From assembly GCF_014284335.1 (NCBI RefSeq), contig NZ_JACOGF010000002.1, positions 452,659-516,658 of the forward strand: 64,000 nucleotides of DNA. Reading direction: 5' to 3'. The translations under genes were made by a program, and so were the position numbers. The notes under the pieces are model-generated. The model had not been told where the DNA came from, did no database searches, and saw only the letters and a program-made list of their open reading frames with translations. Source of the stretch: Undibacterium hunanense (GTDB lineage Bacteria > Pseudomonadota > Gammaproteobacteria > Burkholderiales > Burkholderiaceae_D). Positions within the stretch are counted from its first letter, which is position 1; each line of letters opens with the position of its first letter. Shown here piece after piece: positions 16,649-25,305 of the stretch.

Positions 16649-18055
16649 ATGCCAGAAGTGACACCTTTATCCCGTATCCTGATTATTGATGACGACAGTT
16701 CGGTACTGGTGTCGCTGGCCCTGCTGTTGAAGCAGGCTGGTTATGCCAGCATCAGTTGTGACGAACCACAACAGGCCATGCAGATTCTGGCGACACAGGA
16801 TATTGCACTGGTGCTGCAAGACATGAATTTTTCTTTGCAGACCAGCGGTGAAGAAGGTCTGTCCCTGCTGGCTGACATCAAACAACTGTATCCGGCTTTG
16901 CCGGTGTTGCTGATGACGGCCTGGGGTTCGATTGCGCTGGCCGTACGTGGCGTCAAACAGGGGGCCGCCGATTTTTTTACCAAGCCCTGGGACAATACCC
17001 AATTACTGGAATTGATACGCACTACGCTCGATCTGGTGCCGGTGACAGCAGTCGGCAAGACAAACCGTCAGACGCTGGATAGCCAGTTCGATTTTGCCGA
17101 CATTATTGGTGAACACCCGGAATTGCTGAAAGTGCTGGCGACCATAGGGCGTGTCGCCAGGACCGGTGCCTCGGTGCTGATATTGGGTGAGAGCGGTACC
17201 GGCAAAGAATTGATTGCCGATGCGATACACCGTAACAGCCCGCGTGCAAGCAAGCCCATCGTCAAGGTGAATATGGGCGCTGTTACGACTTCCCTGTTTG
17301 AAAGTGAAATGTTTGGCCATGTCAGGGGCGCATTTACCGATGCCAAAAGTGATCGCAAGGGACATATCGCCATGGCGCACCATGGCAGTCTGTTTCTCGA
17401 TGAAATAGGTGAAATGAACCGTAATGACCAGGTGAAGCTGCTGCGAGTGCTGCAAAATCAAAGCTATCAGGCGGTTGGCGCCAGCAAGACCGAGCAGGCA
17501 GATGTACGCATCATTTCCGCCACCAACCGGGAACTGGCGGAACTGGTGGCGAGTGGCGATTTTCGTGAAGACCTTTATTACCGCCTGAACCTGATCACGA
17601 TACGCCTGCCACCCTTGCGCGAACGTCGTACCGATATCCCGCTGCTGGCACATCGCCTGCTGGCCCGGCTGGTGCGCAGCTATGGCATGCAGGTGGTCAG
17701 CCTGGCGCCCTCTGCACTGAGCTGGCTGGCGGCGCGTGCCTGGCCAGGCAATATACGGCAGCTTAAACAATGTCTGGAACGTACTTTGCTGCTGGTGGAC
17801 AAACCCTTGCTGGAACAAAGCGATTTTGTCTTTGCAGAGCAACATGAAGAAGCGCAGGAACAGGGTTTTCGCATTGATGGCATGACCCTGGAACAGGTTG
17901 AAAAGATAATGATAGAAAAGGCCATGGAGCAGCATCAGGGAAATATCACGCATGTCGCCAAAGCCCTGGGCCTGAGCCGCTTTTCTTTATACCGGCGGCT
18001 GGAAAAACATCAGATCGCCACCAGCGAAACCGATGATGATGGCGGGGCAGGCTGA
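16649..18055 (+). CDS. Sigma-54-dependent response regulator (NtrC family)
   Basis: Enhancer-binding protein of 468 residues: receiver domain (about 8-125, acidic pocket Asp14-Asp16, phosphoacceptor Asp58 in LVLQDMNF, Lys in FFTKPW); AAA+ domain (about 150-385) with Walker A GESGTGKE, Walker B SLFLDEIGEM and arginine-finger region; and a Fis-type helix-turn-helix (HVAKALGLSRFSLYRRLEK). The sigma-54 contact loop reads GAFTDA instead of GAFTGA, a natural variant. It should activate the -24/-12 promoter at 12069. It overlaps the histidine kinase gene by one base. Assignment is secure; the target is inferred from operon context. Confidence 0.93.
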   Translation: MPEVTPLSRILIIDDDSSVLVSLALLLKQAGYASISCDEPQQAMQILATQDIALVLQDMNFSLQTSGEEGLSLLADIKQLYPALPVLLMTAWGSIALAVRGVKQGAADFFTKPWDNTQLLELIRTTLDLVPVTAVGKTNRQTLDSQFDFADIIGEHPELLKVLATIGRVARTGASVLILGESGTGKELIADAIHRNSPRASKPIVKVNMGAVTTSLFESEMFGHVRGAFTDAKSDRKGHIAMAHHGSLFLDEIGEMNRNDQVKLLRVLQNQSYQAVGASKTEQADVRIISATNRELAELVASGDFREDLYYRLNLITIRLPPLRERRTDIPLLAHRLLARLVRSYGMQVVSLAPSALSWLAARAWPGNIRQLKQCLERTLLLVDKPLLEQSDFVFAEQHEEAQEQGFRIDGMTLEQVEKIMIEKAMEQHQGNITHVAKALGLSRFSLYRRLEKHQIATSETDDDGGAG

Positions 18056-19434
18056 TGAGTTTGCGAAGACGCCTGCTGGCTTACCTGTTAGTTGTGCATA
18101 CGGTGTTTCTGGCGCTTGCCTTTCATTCTTATCTGGCGGAACCATTGCTGCTGGTCTGCATTGAGGCTGGCTTGCTACTTAGCCTGACGCTGGGTATCTA
18201 CCTTGTGAAGACCGCATTGCAGCCTTTGGAATTTGCCCATCAGTTTCATGAATTGCTGCAGGATGAAAATTACGCAGCGCGCCTGCGCAGTGGCAGCAAT
18301 ACCGAAGTTAACCAGCTGGTGCAATTGTTCAACCACATGCTGGAAGCCCTGTATCTGGAACGCCTGAAACTGGGCGAACAGCGAGGTTTCCTGGACAGGC
18401 TGCTGGAAGCCACGCCTACCGCTGTCGTGGTATTTGATTTTGACCAGCATATCAGTTTGATGAATGCCAGTGCCCAGCGCCTGTTGGGACTGTCTGATGT
18501 GGAAGGCCATAGTCTGCAACAACTTTTGAACAACAGTCAGACACCGCAAGGGATAGCATGGGCGGTCACGCTGGACAGTCTGGCCGTTGGCGAAACAACG
18601 GTCTATAGCGATATCGAAGGTCGCCGATATCGTTGCCAGAAAAATCAATTCATAGACCGTGGCTTCCGGCGTGATTTTTTGTTGGTCGATGAAATTACTG
18701 CAGAGCTGGCCAGTTCAGAAAAAGCCACTTATGAAAAACTGATACGCGTGCTGGCCCATGAGGTGAATAACACCGTTGCCGCCACTGGCTCGGTTTTGGA
18801 ATCCCTGTTGTTTTATACCAGCCAACTGGCGAGTGAAGACAGCGCAGATTTTTGTACGGCGATTACCGCAGTAAAAAAACGCAATGGCAATCTGGGTGAA
18901 TTCATAGAACGTTTTACCCGTGTCGTCAAAATGCCTGAACCAGAATTGAAGCCGCATGACCTGGCTGCCATGCTGGATGGTGTTATGTATCTGTATCGCC
19001 AGCAATGTAGTGAACTGGGTATCAGTTTTACCTGGATACAGCGTAATCAATTACCTGCGCTGATGCTGGATGCGCATTTAATGGAACAAGCCTTGCTGAA
19101 CATCGTCAAAAATGCGATCGAGGCAGTAGAAGCTGCCATCCGTGCAGGGTCTGTCCTTGCTGGTCAGCCAGAACAGACCTATGTGCATATTGCCCTGAGT
19201 CATGATGCGGTCGCCCAAACCGTGCAATTGTCCATCATCGATTCTGCTGGTTTGCTGGCGGATGTACCGCATGGGCAATTATTCACCCCCTTCTTCACCA
19301 CCAAGAAAGGCGGGCAGGGGATAGGCCTGATGTTTGTGCGTGAAGTGCTGAACCGGCATGGCTTCAGCCATAAGCTGAGCAGCAACCAAAAAGGCCAAAC
19401 CTGCTTCGATATCGTGATGGCGGTTGCGCGCTGA
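18055..19434 (+). CDS. Membrane sensor histidine kinase, NtrY-like
   Basis: Partner kinase of the sigma-54 regulator, 459 residues. Two N-terminal membrane helices (LLAYLLVVHTVFLALAF and LLLVCIEAGLLLSLTLGIYL) with almost no periplasmic loop, so the signal is probably sensed in or at the membrane. A HAMP-like linker, a PAS domain (about 118-215) and a dimerisation/phosphoacceptor helix with VLAHEVNNTVAATGS follow. The ATPase domain has an N box (NIVKNAIEAVEA) and a G box (GGQGIGLMFVREVL). A sensor of membrane stress, such as an antimicrobial peptide, is plausible but not shown by the sequence. Confidence 0.9.
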   Translation: MSLRRRLLAYLLVVHTVFLALAFHSYLAEPLLLVCIEAGLLLSLTLGIYLVKTALQPLEFAHQFHELLQDENYAARLRSGSNTEVNQLVQLFNHMLEALYLERLKLGEQRGFLDRLLEATPTAVVVFDFDQHISLMNASAQRLLGLSDVEGHSLQQLLNNSQTPQGIAWAVTLDSLAVGETTVYSDIEGRRYRCQKNQFIDRGFRRDFLLVDEITAELASSEKATYEKLIRVLAHEVNNTVAATGSVLESLLFYTSQLASEDSADFCTAITAVKKRNGNLGEFIERFTRVVKMPEPELKPHDLAAMLDGVMYLYRQQCSELGISFTWIQRNQLPALMLDAHLMEQALLNIVKNAIEAVEAAIRAGSVLAGQPEQTYVHIALSHDAVAQTVQLSIIDSAGLLADVPHGQLFTPFFTTKKGGQGIGLMFVREVLNRHGFSHKLSSNQKGQTCFDIVMAVAR

Positions 19435-19565
19435 TGGTCGGATGCAGCCTTGGCGACGGACGGTAAAATAGGCTTTATGGCCTGTCTGTCATACGCAAAA
19501 AATACGCAAAAAATCCAGACGACCTATAATCTAGCTCCATTTTGCTCACTTATTGGAGATCTCTC

Positions 19566-20075
19566 ATGTCTATTTCTATGTATGCCGCCTCTGTTCCTGT
19601 CATTAACCAGATGCTGGACAGTCTGAGTGATGTGCTGAAAAAGGCGGAAGATCACGCAACAGCCAAGAATATTCCCGCAGAAAACTATCTGCAGGCGCGT
19701 TTGTTCCCTGACATGTTAGCCCTGGTACGCCAGGTGCAGATCGCTGCCGATTTTGCCAAGGGCGTAACTGGCCGTCTGGCACAGGCAGAATTGCCAGCCT
19801 ATGAAGATACTGAAACAAGTTTTGCTGACTTGCAGGCACGTATCGCCAAGACCAAGGCGTTTATTGCTACTCTGGATGCTGCTCAGTTTGAAGGCAGCGA
19901 AGGCCGCAATATTGTCCTGCGCCCTGGTACTCCGAAAGAACAGACATTTTCTGGCCAGGCCTATCTGCTGAACTATGGCTTGCCACAATTTTTCTTCCAT
20001 GTCACTACTGCTTACGCCATCTTGCGTCATAACGGCATTGAAATCGGCAAGAAAGATTTCATGGGCCTGCGTTGA
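19566..20075 (+). CDS. DUF1993 family protein
   Basis: Small protein of 169 residues of the DUF1993 family: N-terminus MSISMYAASVPVINQMLDSL and the motifs LQARLFPDMLALVRQVQIAAD and FFFHVTTAYAILRHNGIEIGKKDF are characteristic. The family is soluble, helical, DinB-like in fold and of unknown function. GGAG lies just before the ATG at 19566; an in-frame upstream start at 19542 lacks such a site. It stands alone, with its own -10-like TATAAT at 19525-19530 and a terminator downstream. Confidence 0.88.
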   Translation: MSISMYAASVPVINQMLDSLSDVLKKAEDHATAKNIPAENYLQARLFPDMLALVRQVQIAADFAKGVTGRLAQAELPAYEDTETSFADLQARIAKTKAFIATLDAAQFEGSEGRNIVLRPGTPKEQTFSGQAYLLNYGLPQFFFHVTTAYAILRHNGIEIGKKDFMGLR

Positions 20076-20166
20076 TTTGAGCTTATGAAGGACCCTGGTG
20101 CTTTGATTAATTCATGATTAATTCATGATTTATGCATCAATGATCCAGCGAATGGCGTCCTGATAT

Positions 20167-20203
20167 AAAAAGCTGGCATGGAGTGATCCATACCAGCTTT
20201 TTT
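20167..20203. terminator. Bidirectional rho-independent terminator
   Basis: AGCTGGCATGG (20171-20181) pairs with CCATACCAGCT (20188-20198) with one mismatch; an A run precedes and a T run follows, so it can stop both the DUF1993 transcript and the convergent RodZ-like transcript. Confidence 0.85.
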
Positions 20204-20237
20204 GTTGCAATGCAGGCTTGCTGGCGAATGCAGCAAA

Positions 20238-20756
20238 TTAATGCAGCAAATTGAAATAAGCCAATGCCGCAGCGGCGGCAAGACATAGCAGCAGTGCCAG
20301 TGTGTAGGACGGGGCATTGCTGTGGGTATTGCTGGTTTGGGCGATGCTGTGGCGGTTTTTGCCACGACCCAGGTCGCCAGCGAGTTTTTTCTTGTTGAAA
20401 TCATCGGTAAACAAATCGATGATGGCGGCAGAGTCCAGTTTCAGCAATTTTGCATAGGCACGTATAAAGCCCCGGATGATGGCTGCTTCTGGCAGCAGTG
20501 CATAGTCATCTTTCTCAAGAGCATTGATCTGGCGCGGTGCCATCTTCAATTGCGCCGACACCTGTTCCACCGACAGACCCAGTGCGTTGCGGGCAGCAGC
20601 CAGTTTTGCACCTGGTGAAGCGGCCAGCCTTTGGCTCTCGGCATCGTTTAATTCGACAGCGATGGGTTGCCCAAGCCGGGATTCTATCAATTCCTGATAT
20701 TGAAATGCGCCCGTGGCTTCAGGCAGGGGCTGCACAGTTGTTTCAGAATCTTTCAT
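20238..20756 (-). CDS. RodZ-like HTH protein with C-terminal membrane anchor, shortened
   Basis: 172 residues. An N-terminal acidic stretch precedes a Cro/RodZ-type helix-turn-helix (GAKLAAARNALGLSVEQVSAQLKMAPRQINALEKDDYALLP, about 48-90), and the RodZ signature FIRAYAKLLKLD follows. The protein then ends with one membrane helix (YTLALLLCLAAAAALAYFNLL). True RodZ is over 300 residues and continues with a periplasmic DUF4115 domain, which is missing here: the frame ends right after the helix. It could be a RodZ paralogue or an unrelated membrane-tethered regulator. The start at 20756 is preferred because AAAGG precedes it. Confidence 0.75.
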   Translation of the reverse strand: MKDSETTVQPLPEATGAFQYQELIESRLGQPIAVELNDAESQRLAASPGAKLAAARNALGLSVEQVSAQLKMAPRQINALEKDDYALLPEAAIIRGFIRAYAKLLKLDSAAIIDLFTDDFNKKKLAGDLGRGKNRHSIAQTSNTHSNAPSYTLALLLCLAAAAALAYFNLLH

Positions 20757-20878
20757 TACCGTGCCTTTTGTGAAAACGGGGTGCTGATTGCATAGTGGGG
20801 TTTTCTGTCTGGAGTCTCTGTACCGAGCCTGTTCGCAGTGCCTCATATAAAAAACGATAACATCATTCCCTGGCTGGA

Positions 20879-20966
20879 ATTGCTCAGTTTACTTGAGCAA
20901 TTGAGCCTCGAAGATCGGTTTGTATACTTAAAATGAGCTCAAAACGCGCTCAAAATGTACTCAAAG
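20879..20966. promoter_or_regulatory. CTCA-rich regulatory region: inverted repeat plus three phased direct repeats
   Basis: ATTGCTCA (20879-20886) and TGAGCAAT (20894-20901) form a perfect dyad. Downstream, GCTCAAAA (20937), GCTCAAAA (20948) and ACTCAAAG (20959) recur at exactly 11-bp steps, placing them on one face of the helix. The 582-bp gap 20757-21338 between the divergent RodZ-like and FHA genes contains no convincing gene, so this looks like a protein-binding array. Confidence 0.45.
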
Positions 20967-21338
20967 CGCGCCGGATTCGCCAGGCACAGATGTTCAATGG
21001 CGTATTTAAGCGCACTTTATAGCACTAAACATGCCAGCGTTGCTACTAAGCATTTTTCTAAATTTCTAAAATGAAAATTGAGATGGCGCCAGTCGCTGAT
21101 TTAAAGATAATCGGGTAAGCTGCTGTAAACGTGGCAAGATTTCAATCTGTTTCAGAATTGTTGCTTTAAATGCAAATCATTTGTCCTGCCTGCAAGGGTA
21201 TTTATTTGGGGCCAAATGATGAAAAAGCTGTTTTTTTAATATACGTGAAATATAAAAGCGTCATCGTAAGATTATCTCAAACTGCCTGCTCAGGATACTT
21301 ATTTTCAGGCGTCACAAAATGGTTTTGGAGTGCCACTA

Positions 21339-22613
21339 ATGATCAAAATAGCAGTTGTTTCCTACAACAATGAAGCACCCGCCACATCGATTTTTGCAGT
21401 ATTTGGTACCGAACAAGAAACAATAGGGCGCAATGAAGAAAATTTTCTGAGTTTGCCTGATCCCAGGCACTTTGTTTCGCGTACCCAGGCCAAGGTATGG
21501 AGTACCGGGGGCAAGCACTTTCTTCACAACCTTAGTCTGGCAAACCCGATTCTGGTCAACGGCAAGGAAATCCAGGCAGAATTCGACCATGAAATTCATG
21601 ATGGTGATGAGATACAGATAGGTCTGTATGCGTTGCAGGCAGAAACAATTGCCGAGATTCAGGAAGAAGATGTAGTTTCTTCCTTGTCCGCAATTGCTGA
21701 GGTGGCTGAGGTAGCTCAGGTAGCAGAAACAGAGGTCAATCCGGCAGTAGCTGACAATCTGGCACCCGGAGCGCAAACGGAAGAGCTGAAGCCAAATATC
21801 TCGTCGCCAGCCCGGACACCGTCCGGGAAACTGCTGCCTGATGTGCCGCTGCCGCAGTTTTTGCAGCGACCTGCTGATGCAGCGGAAGTTGCGGGCCAGC
21901 CCGGTGTACCGGTGACAGTCAGTGAATCACCTGCACCAGCGGTACAGACAGCGACTCCAGCCAAGCCCCAGGCTGCTCCCCGGGCAGAAAATAACAAGCC
22001 GCCAGCCAGCAATGCCGAGTTGATGCAGGCATTTTTGAATGGCGCCGGCCTTGCTGAGCTGAGTATCTCGTCGGGCCTGACGGTCGAGTTGATGGACACC
22101 CTGGGTAAGCTGATGGCCAGTTCGGTTCAGGGGGCCATGGACGAGCTGTCTCAGCGTGCACTTCTCAAGCGAGAAGTGAAAGCAGAAGTAACGATGGTTG
22201 TCTTAAGGGAAAATAATCCTTTAAAATTTTTCCCTGACAGTAAAACCGTGCTGACCCAGATGCTGCGTAAAAAGATGCCGGGCTTCATGGCACCAGCCGA
22301 AGCCATGGAAGATGCGTTTTTTGATATTCGTGCGCATCAGATGGGAGTGGCTGCTGGCACCCATGCAGTGACGGAGGCAATCCTCGAGGCTTTGCAGCCT
22401 TCCAGCGTGGAACAGCATCTGAACGCACCAGGTTTACTGGAGCAAGCCATGCCTGCACGTCGCAAAGCGGCATTGTGGGATCAGTTCAATACTTTGTTTG
22501 AAACCATCTACGCGGGCAGGAAAGATGAGTTTCAGGCTTTGTTTGGCAAAGAATTTTTAACGGCATACGAGAAGGAAGTTGAAAGAGCGGAAGCCAGTCA
22601 TCTGACTTTCTAA
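21339..22613 (+). CDS. T6SS-type FHA-domain protein (TagH/Fha-like)
   Basis: Phosphothreonine-reading protein of 424 residues. The FHA domain occupies about 15-100 (ETIGRNEENFLSLPDP, HFVSRTQAKVW, GDEIQIGLY). A long Ala/Pro/Glu-rich linker follows, then the T6SS-specific C-terminal domain (LMQAFLNGAGLAELSISSG ... NNPLKFFPDSKTVLTQML), typical of Fha proteins. In known systems Fha binds a phosphorylated partner after PpkA-type kinase action and is reset by a PppA-type phosphatase; genes for both follow immediately here. GGAG at 21327-21330 selects the ATG at 21339. No T6SS structural gene is in this window. Confidence 0.88.
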   Translation: MIKIAVVSYNNEAPATSIFAVFGTEQETIGRNEENFLSLPDPRHFVSRTQAKVWSTGGKHFLHNLSLANPILVNGKEIQAEFDHEIHDGDEIQIGLYALQAETIAEIQEEDVVSSLSAIAEVAEVAQVAETEVNPAVADNLAPGAQTEELKPNISSPARTPSGKLLPDVPLPQFLQRPADAAEVAGQPGVPVTVSESPAPAVQTATPAKPQAAPRAENNKPPASNAELMQAFLNGAGLAELSISSGLTVELMDTLGKLMASSVQGAMDELSQRALLKREVKAEVTMVVLRENNPLKFFPDSKTVLTQMLRKKMPGFMAPAEAMEDAFFDIRAHQMGVAAGTHAVTEAILEALQPSSVEQHLNAPGLLEQAMPARRKAALWDQFNTLFETIYAGRKDEFQALFGKEFLTAYEKEVERAEASHLTF

Positions 22614-22634
22614 GTAAGTACACACTTTACAACC

Positions 22635-23405
22635 ATGCCCATGCATCTGGACACAGCGCAGATCACTGCGATAGGTAACAGGACTACGAATGAAGATGCG
22701 CTGGCCAGCGCCCTGCAAGACGACATCGTCTGCTTTGTTATGGCTGATGGTACAGGTGGGCATGTTGGCGGTGAGCTGGCAGCCCAGCTGGCGACCGATG
22801 CCATCATAGAAAAATTTCTCCAGGAAGCTTCGTTTAGCGCCCGTGCCTTGCGCTCTTACCTGGACTGGGCCACCGTGAAAGTGGCGCAGGGCAAACAGGA
22901 ACATGTCAATCAGCGGCAGATGAGCACCACCATAGCCGCCATATTGATAGATCAGAGCAATCGCTGCGCTTTGTGGGCGCATCTGGGCGACACCCGGATT
23001 TACCAGTTTCGCCAGGGCAGAATCAAGACTGTCTCCAAAGACCATAGCCAGGCGCAGATGATGGTGGATGCCGGCTTTGCCGATTATGCACAGATACGTC
23101 GTCATCCCAGACGCAATGTGTTGTTCGCTGCGATTGGTTCGGAAGGAGGTTTTGCCGCTGAAGTGACTGCCGAAGCCATGGAATTGCAGCAGGGAGATGC
23201 TTTTTTGCTATGCACAGACGGTTTTTGGGAATGGGTTTATGAGCATGAAATGGAATATTGTCTGGCTGCATCAAAGACGAGTGATGAATGGTTAAGTAAA
23301 ATGAACGCCATTGCAGAAAAAAATATTAATACGTCAAAAGCTGTTAACAGGGATAATTTCTCGGCTTTTGCTATTTGCTTGCATGACAATCCAGTGGGAA
23401 AATGA
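22635..23405 (+). CDS. PP2C-type protein phosphatase (PppA-like)
   Basis: Metal-dependent Ser/Thr phosphatase of 256 residues. Family motifs: GNRTTNEDA (N-terminal Asp/Glu), MADGTGGHVGGE (metal-binding DG), LWAHLGDTRIYQFRQG, LCTDGFWE and NRDNFSAF near the C-terminus. It is soluble, with no membrane helix. It begins 21 bp after the FHA gene and precedes the kinase gene, the order typical of threonine-phosphorylation control of T6SS. It likely removes the phosphate placed by the kinase at 23533. Confidence 0.9.
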   Translation: MPMHLDTAQITAIGNRTTNEDALASALQDDIVCFVMADGTGGHVGGELAAQLATDAIIEKFLQEASFSARALRSYLDWATVKVAQGKQEHVNQRQMSTTIAAILIDQSNRCALWAHLGDTRIYQFRQGRIKTVSKDHSQAQMMVDAGFADYAQIRRHPRRNVLFAAIGSEGGFAAEVTAEAMELQQGDAFLLCTDGFWEWVYEHEMEYCLAASKTSDEWLSKMNAIAEKNINTSKAVNRDNFSAFAICLHDNPVGK

Positions 23406-23532
23406 TGGCCGGATCAGGGTGCAGCATGTGTACCTGTTCCTGCTGTGGTCCGCCCGGATACCTGAGTCATCATTGTGTGACCGTGTTTTGAACAATAGCA
23501 GCGCATATCAACATTACCTCTCCGAGTAAGCC

Positions 23533-25293
23533 TTGAACACAGAAAACATACTCGCTAACGAAGCACCAGTGGCATTGCATGCCGGTACCGAGAATTGCCT
23601 CGTTGCCGGCACGCGGCTGAATGACTTTGAAATTACCGGGGTATTGGGTGAGGGCGGCTTCGGAATCGTGTATCTGGCATTTGATCATTCCCTGCAACGC
23701 ACGGTTGCCATCAAGGAATACATGCCCGGTGCCCTGGCTGGACGGGCGGCGGATACCAGTGTGGTGGTCAGGTCTGAACGTCACAAATCCACTTTTGATG
23801 CAGGTTTGAAGAGTTTTATCAATGAAGCGCGCTTGCTGGCGCAATTTGATCATCCCTCCCTGGTCAAGGTTTACCGCTTCTGGGAAGAAAACAAAACTGC
23901 TTACATGGTCATGCGTTATTACGATGGCCATACCTTGAAGGACATTGTCAATAAACGCCCGCAACTGGTGACGGAAGCCTGGCTACGTTTTATTTTCAAG
24001 CAGATACTGGAAGCACTTGATACCCTGTACAAATCCAAAATTCTGCACCGGGACATTTCACCAGACAATATCATCGTACAAAAGAATGGCGTGGCCGTTT
24101 TGCTGGATTTTGGTTCTGCCCGCCAGATCATTGGTGACATGACCCATGGCATGACCGTGATACTGAAGCCTGGCTATGCGCCGGTAGAACAGTATTCGGA
24201 TGAAACCGATATGCCGCAGGGCGCTTTTACCGATATTTATGCGCTGGCAGCCGTGATGTATTTCGCCATCATGAAAACACCGCCACCGATGTCAGTAGCG
24301 CGAGTAGTCAAGGATTCGCTGGTGCCGCTGCAGGATGGCGAGCGCTCTGGATTCAGCACAAAATTCCTTAAAGGGGTCGATCAGGCCCTTGCCATACAAC
24401 CGCAAGACAGGCCGCAATCGATTGATGAATTCCGCATTCTGCTGGGCATCAGCTCTTTTGCTTCCACCCGCAAATCACGTAAAAGCAAGCCCGAACATGG
24501 CGGTGATATGCCAGCATCACCCGCTGGTACGCCATCCGAAAAAGTCGTGACACTGGGAAAATCCAAGACTGCTGCCAAATCAGCTGTCACGGATGAAGTA
24601 ACCGAAGCCGGGGTGATGACCCAGGTGAAATCCCACACCAAACTGTTGGTGGCTGGTGGTGTCGTGGTCGCGCTGCTGATTGCAGTGCTGACGATCACCT
24701 TGCGTAGTGGCCCGCCCCCACAGGCAGTACCTGCGCTCGCCAGCAAAACCGCGACGCCACCGGCTACAGCCAAAAAGGATGAAGCTACAGCTCTTGCAAC
24801 GCCTGCTTCAGTTGCAATCGCTGCACTACCGACTGTTGCTGCACCAGCGGCAACCAGTGTGGCAGCGGCCAGCCCGGCACCCCTGTCCGCCCGGGAAGTA
24901 CAGGAAAAGCAGGCATGGGACAAGTTGAAAGATGACGCCAGTGCCACGCCTGAGGCGATTAATGCATTTTTGCAGCAATTCCCGAACGGCAAGTTGACTG
25001 ACGTAGCGCAATTGCGCCTGAAGGAAGCCAATAAGGCGGCAGCAGCCAAGGCCGCCAGCATGCAAGAAAAAGCAGCCGGCAAACTGACAGTCAAACTGGC
25101 TATCAGACCATGGGGGACGGTATTTGTTGATGGTATACAGCAAGGCGCCAGCCCACCGTTGAAACAATTGAGTCTGACTGCTGGCAAGCATAAGATCAGG
25201 GTGACGAACCCTGGCTTTCCTGATCTGGTTACCGAGATCGACGGCAGCAAGACGAATTCTGCTGCCATCGAACATGAGTTCAACAGTAAATAA
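23533..25293 (+). CDS. Ser/Thr protein kinase with PEGA domain (PpkA-like)
   Basis: 586 residues with a TTG start. Kinase domain about 30-305: glycine loop GEGGFGIVY, Lys in VAIKEYMPG, HRDISPDNI near 172 and DFGSAR near 191. HRDIS replaces HRDLK, as in a bacterial subgroup. A membrane helix (LLVAGGVVVALLIAVLTITL, about 370-390) is followed by an Ala/Pro/Thr-rich linker and a C-terminal PEGA domain (about 514-575: AIRPWGTVFVDGIQQGASPP). The outside part is therefore predicted to be periplasmic. With the FHA and PP2C genes it makes a complete phospho-switch. The alternative reading, a stand-alone envelope kinase, cannot be excluded without the T6SS genes. Confidence 0.9.
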   Translation: MNTENILANEAPVALHAGTENCLVAGTRLNDFEITGVLGEGGFGIVYLAFDHSLQRTVAIKEYMPGALAGRAADTSVVVRSERHKSTFDAGLKSFINEARLLAQFDHPSLVKVYRFWEENKTAYMVMRYYDGHTLKDIVNKRPQLVTEAWLRFIFKQILEALDTLYKSKILHRDISPDNIIVQKNGVAVLLDFGSARQIIGDMTHGMTVILKPGYAPVEQYSDETDMPQGAFTDIYALAAVMYFAIMKTPPPMSVARVVKDSLVPLQDGERSGFSTKFLKGVDQALAIQPQDRPQSIDEFRILLGISSFASTRKSRKSKPEHGGDMPASPAGTPSEKVVTLGKSKTAAKSAVTDEVTEAGVMTQVKSHTKLLVAGGVVVALLIAVLTITLRSGPPPQAVPALASKTATPPATAKKDEATALATPASVAIAALPTVAAPAATSVAAASPAPLSAREVQEKQAWDKLKDDASATPEAINAFLQQFPNGKLTDVAQLRLKEANKAAAAKAASMQEKAAGKLTVKLAIRPWGTVFVDGIQQGASPPLKQLSLTAGKHKIRVTNPGFPDLVTEIDGSKTNSAAIEHEFNSK

Positions 25294-25305
25294 ATCCGGA
25301 TAAAG

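Noticed and set aside
17003..17953. 316-codon minus-strand frame opposite the sigma-54 regulator
   Set aside because: Antisense shadow of a clear NtrC-family gene; composition is His/Gln-rich as expected from the complement of coding DNA.
20937..20966. Possible CRISPR-like array
   Set aside because: Units are 8 bp at 11-bp steps, far too short for repeat-spacer structure; no cas genes.
24381..25283. 300-codon minus-strand frame opposite the PEGA kinase
   Set aside because: Antisense to the Ala/Pro/Thr-rich linker; the Ala/Ser/Val-rich translation is a by-product.
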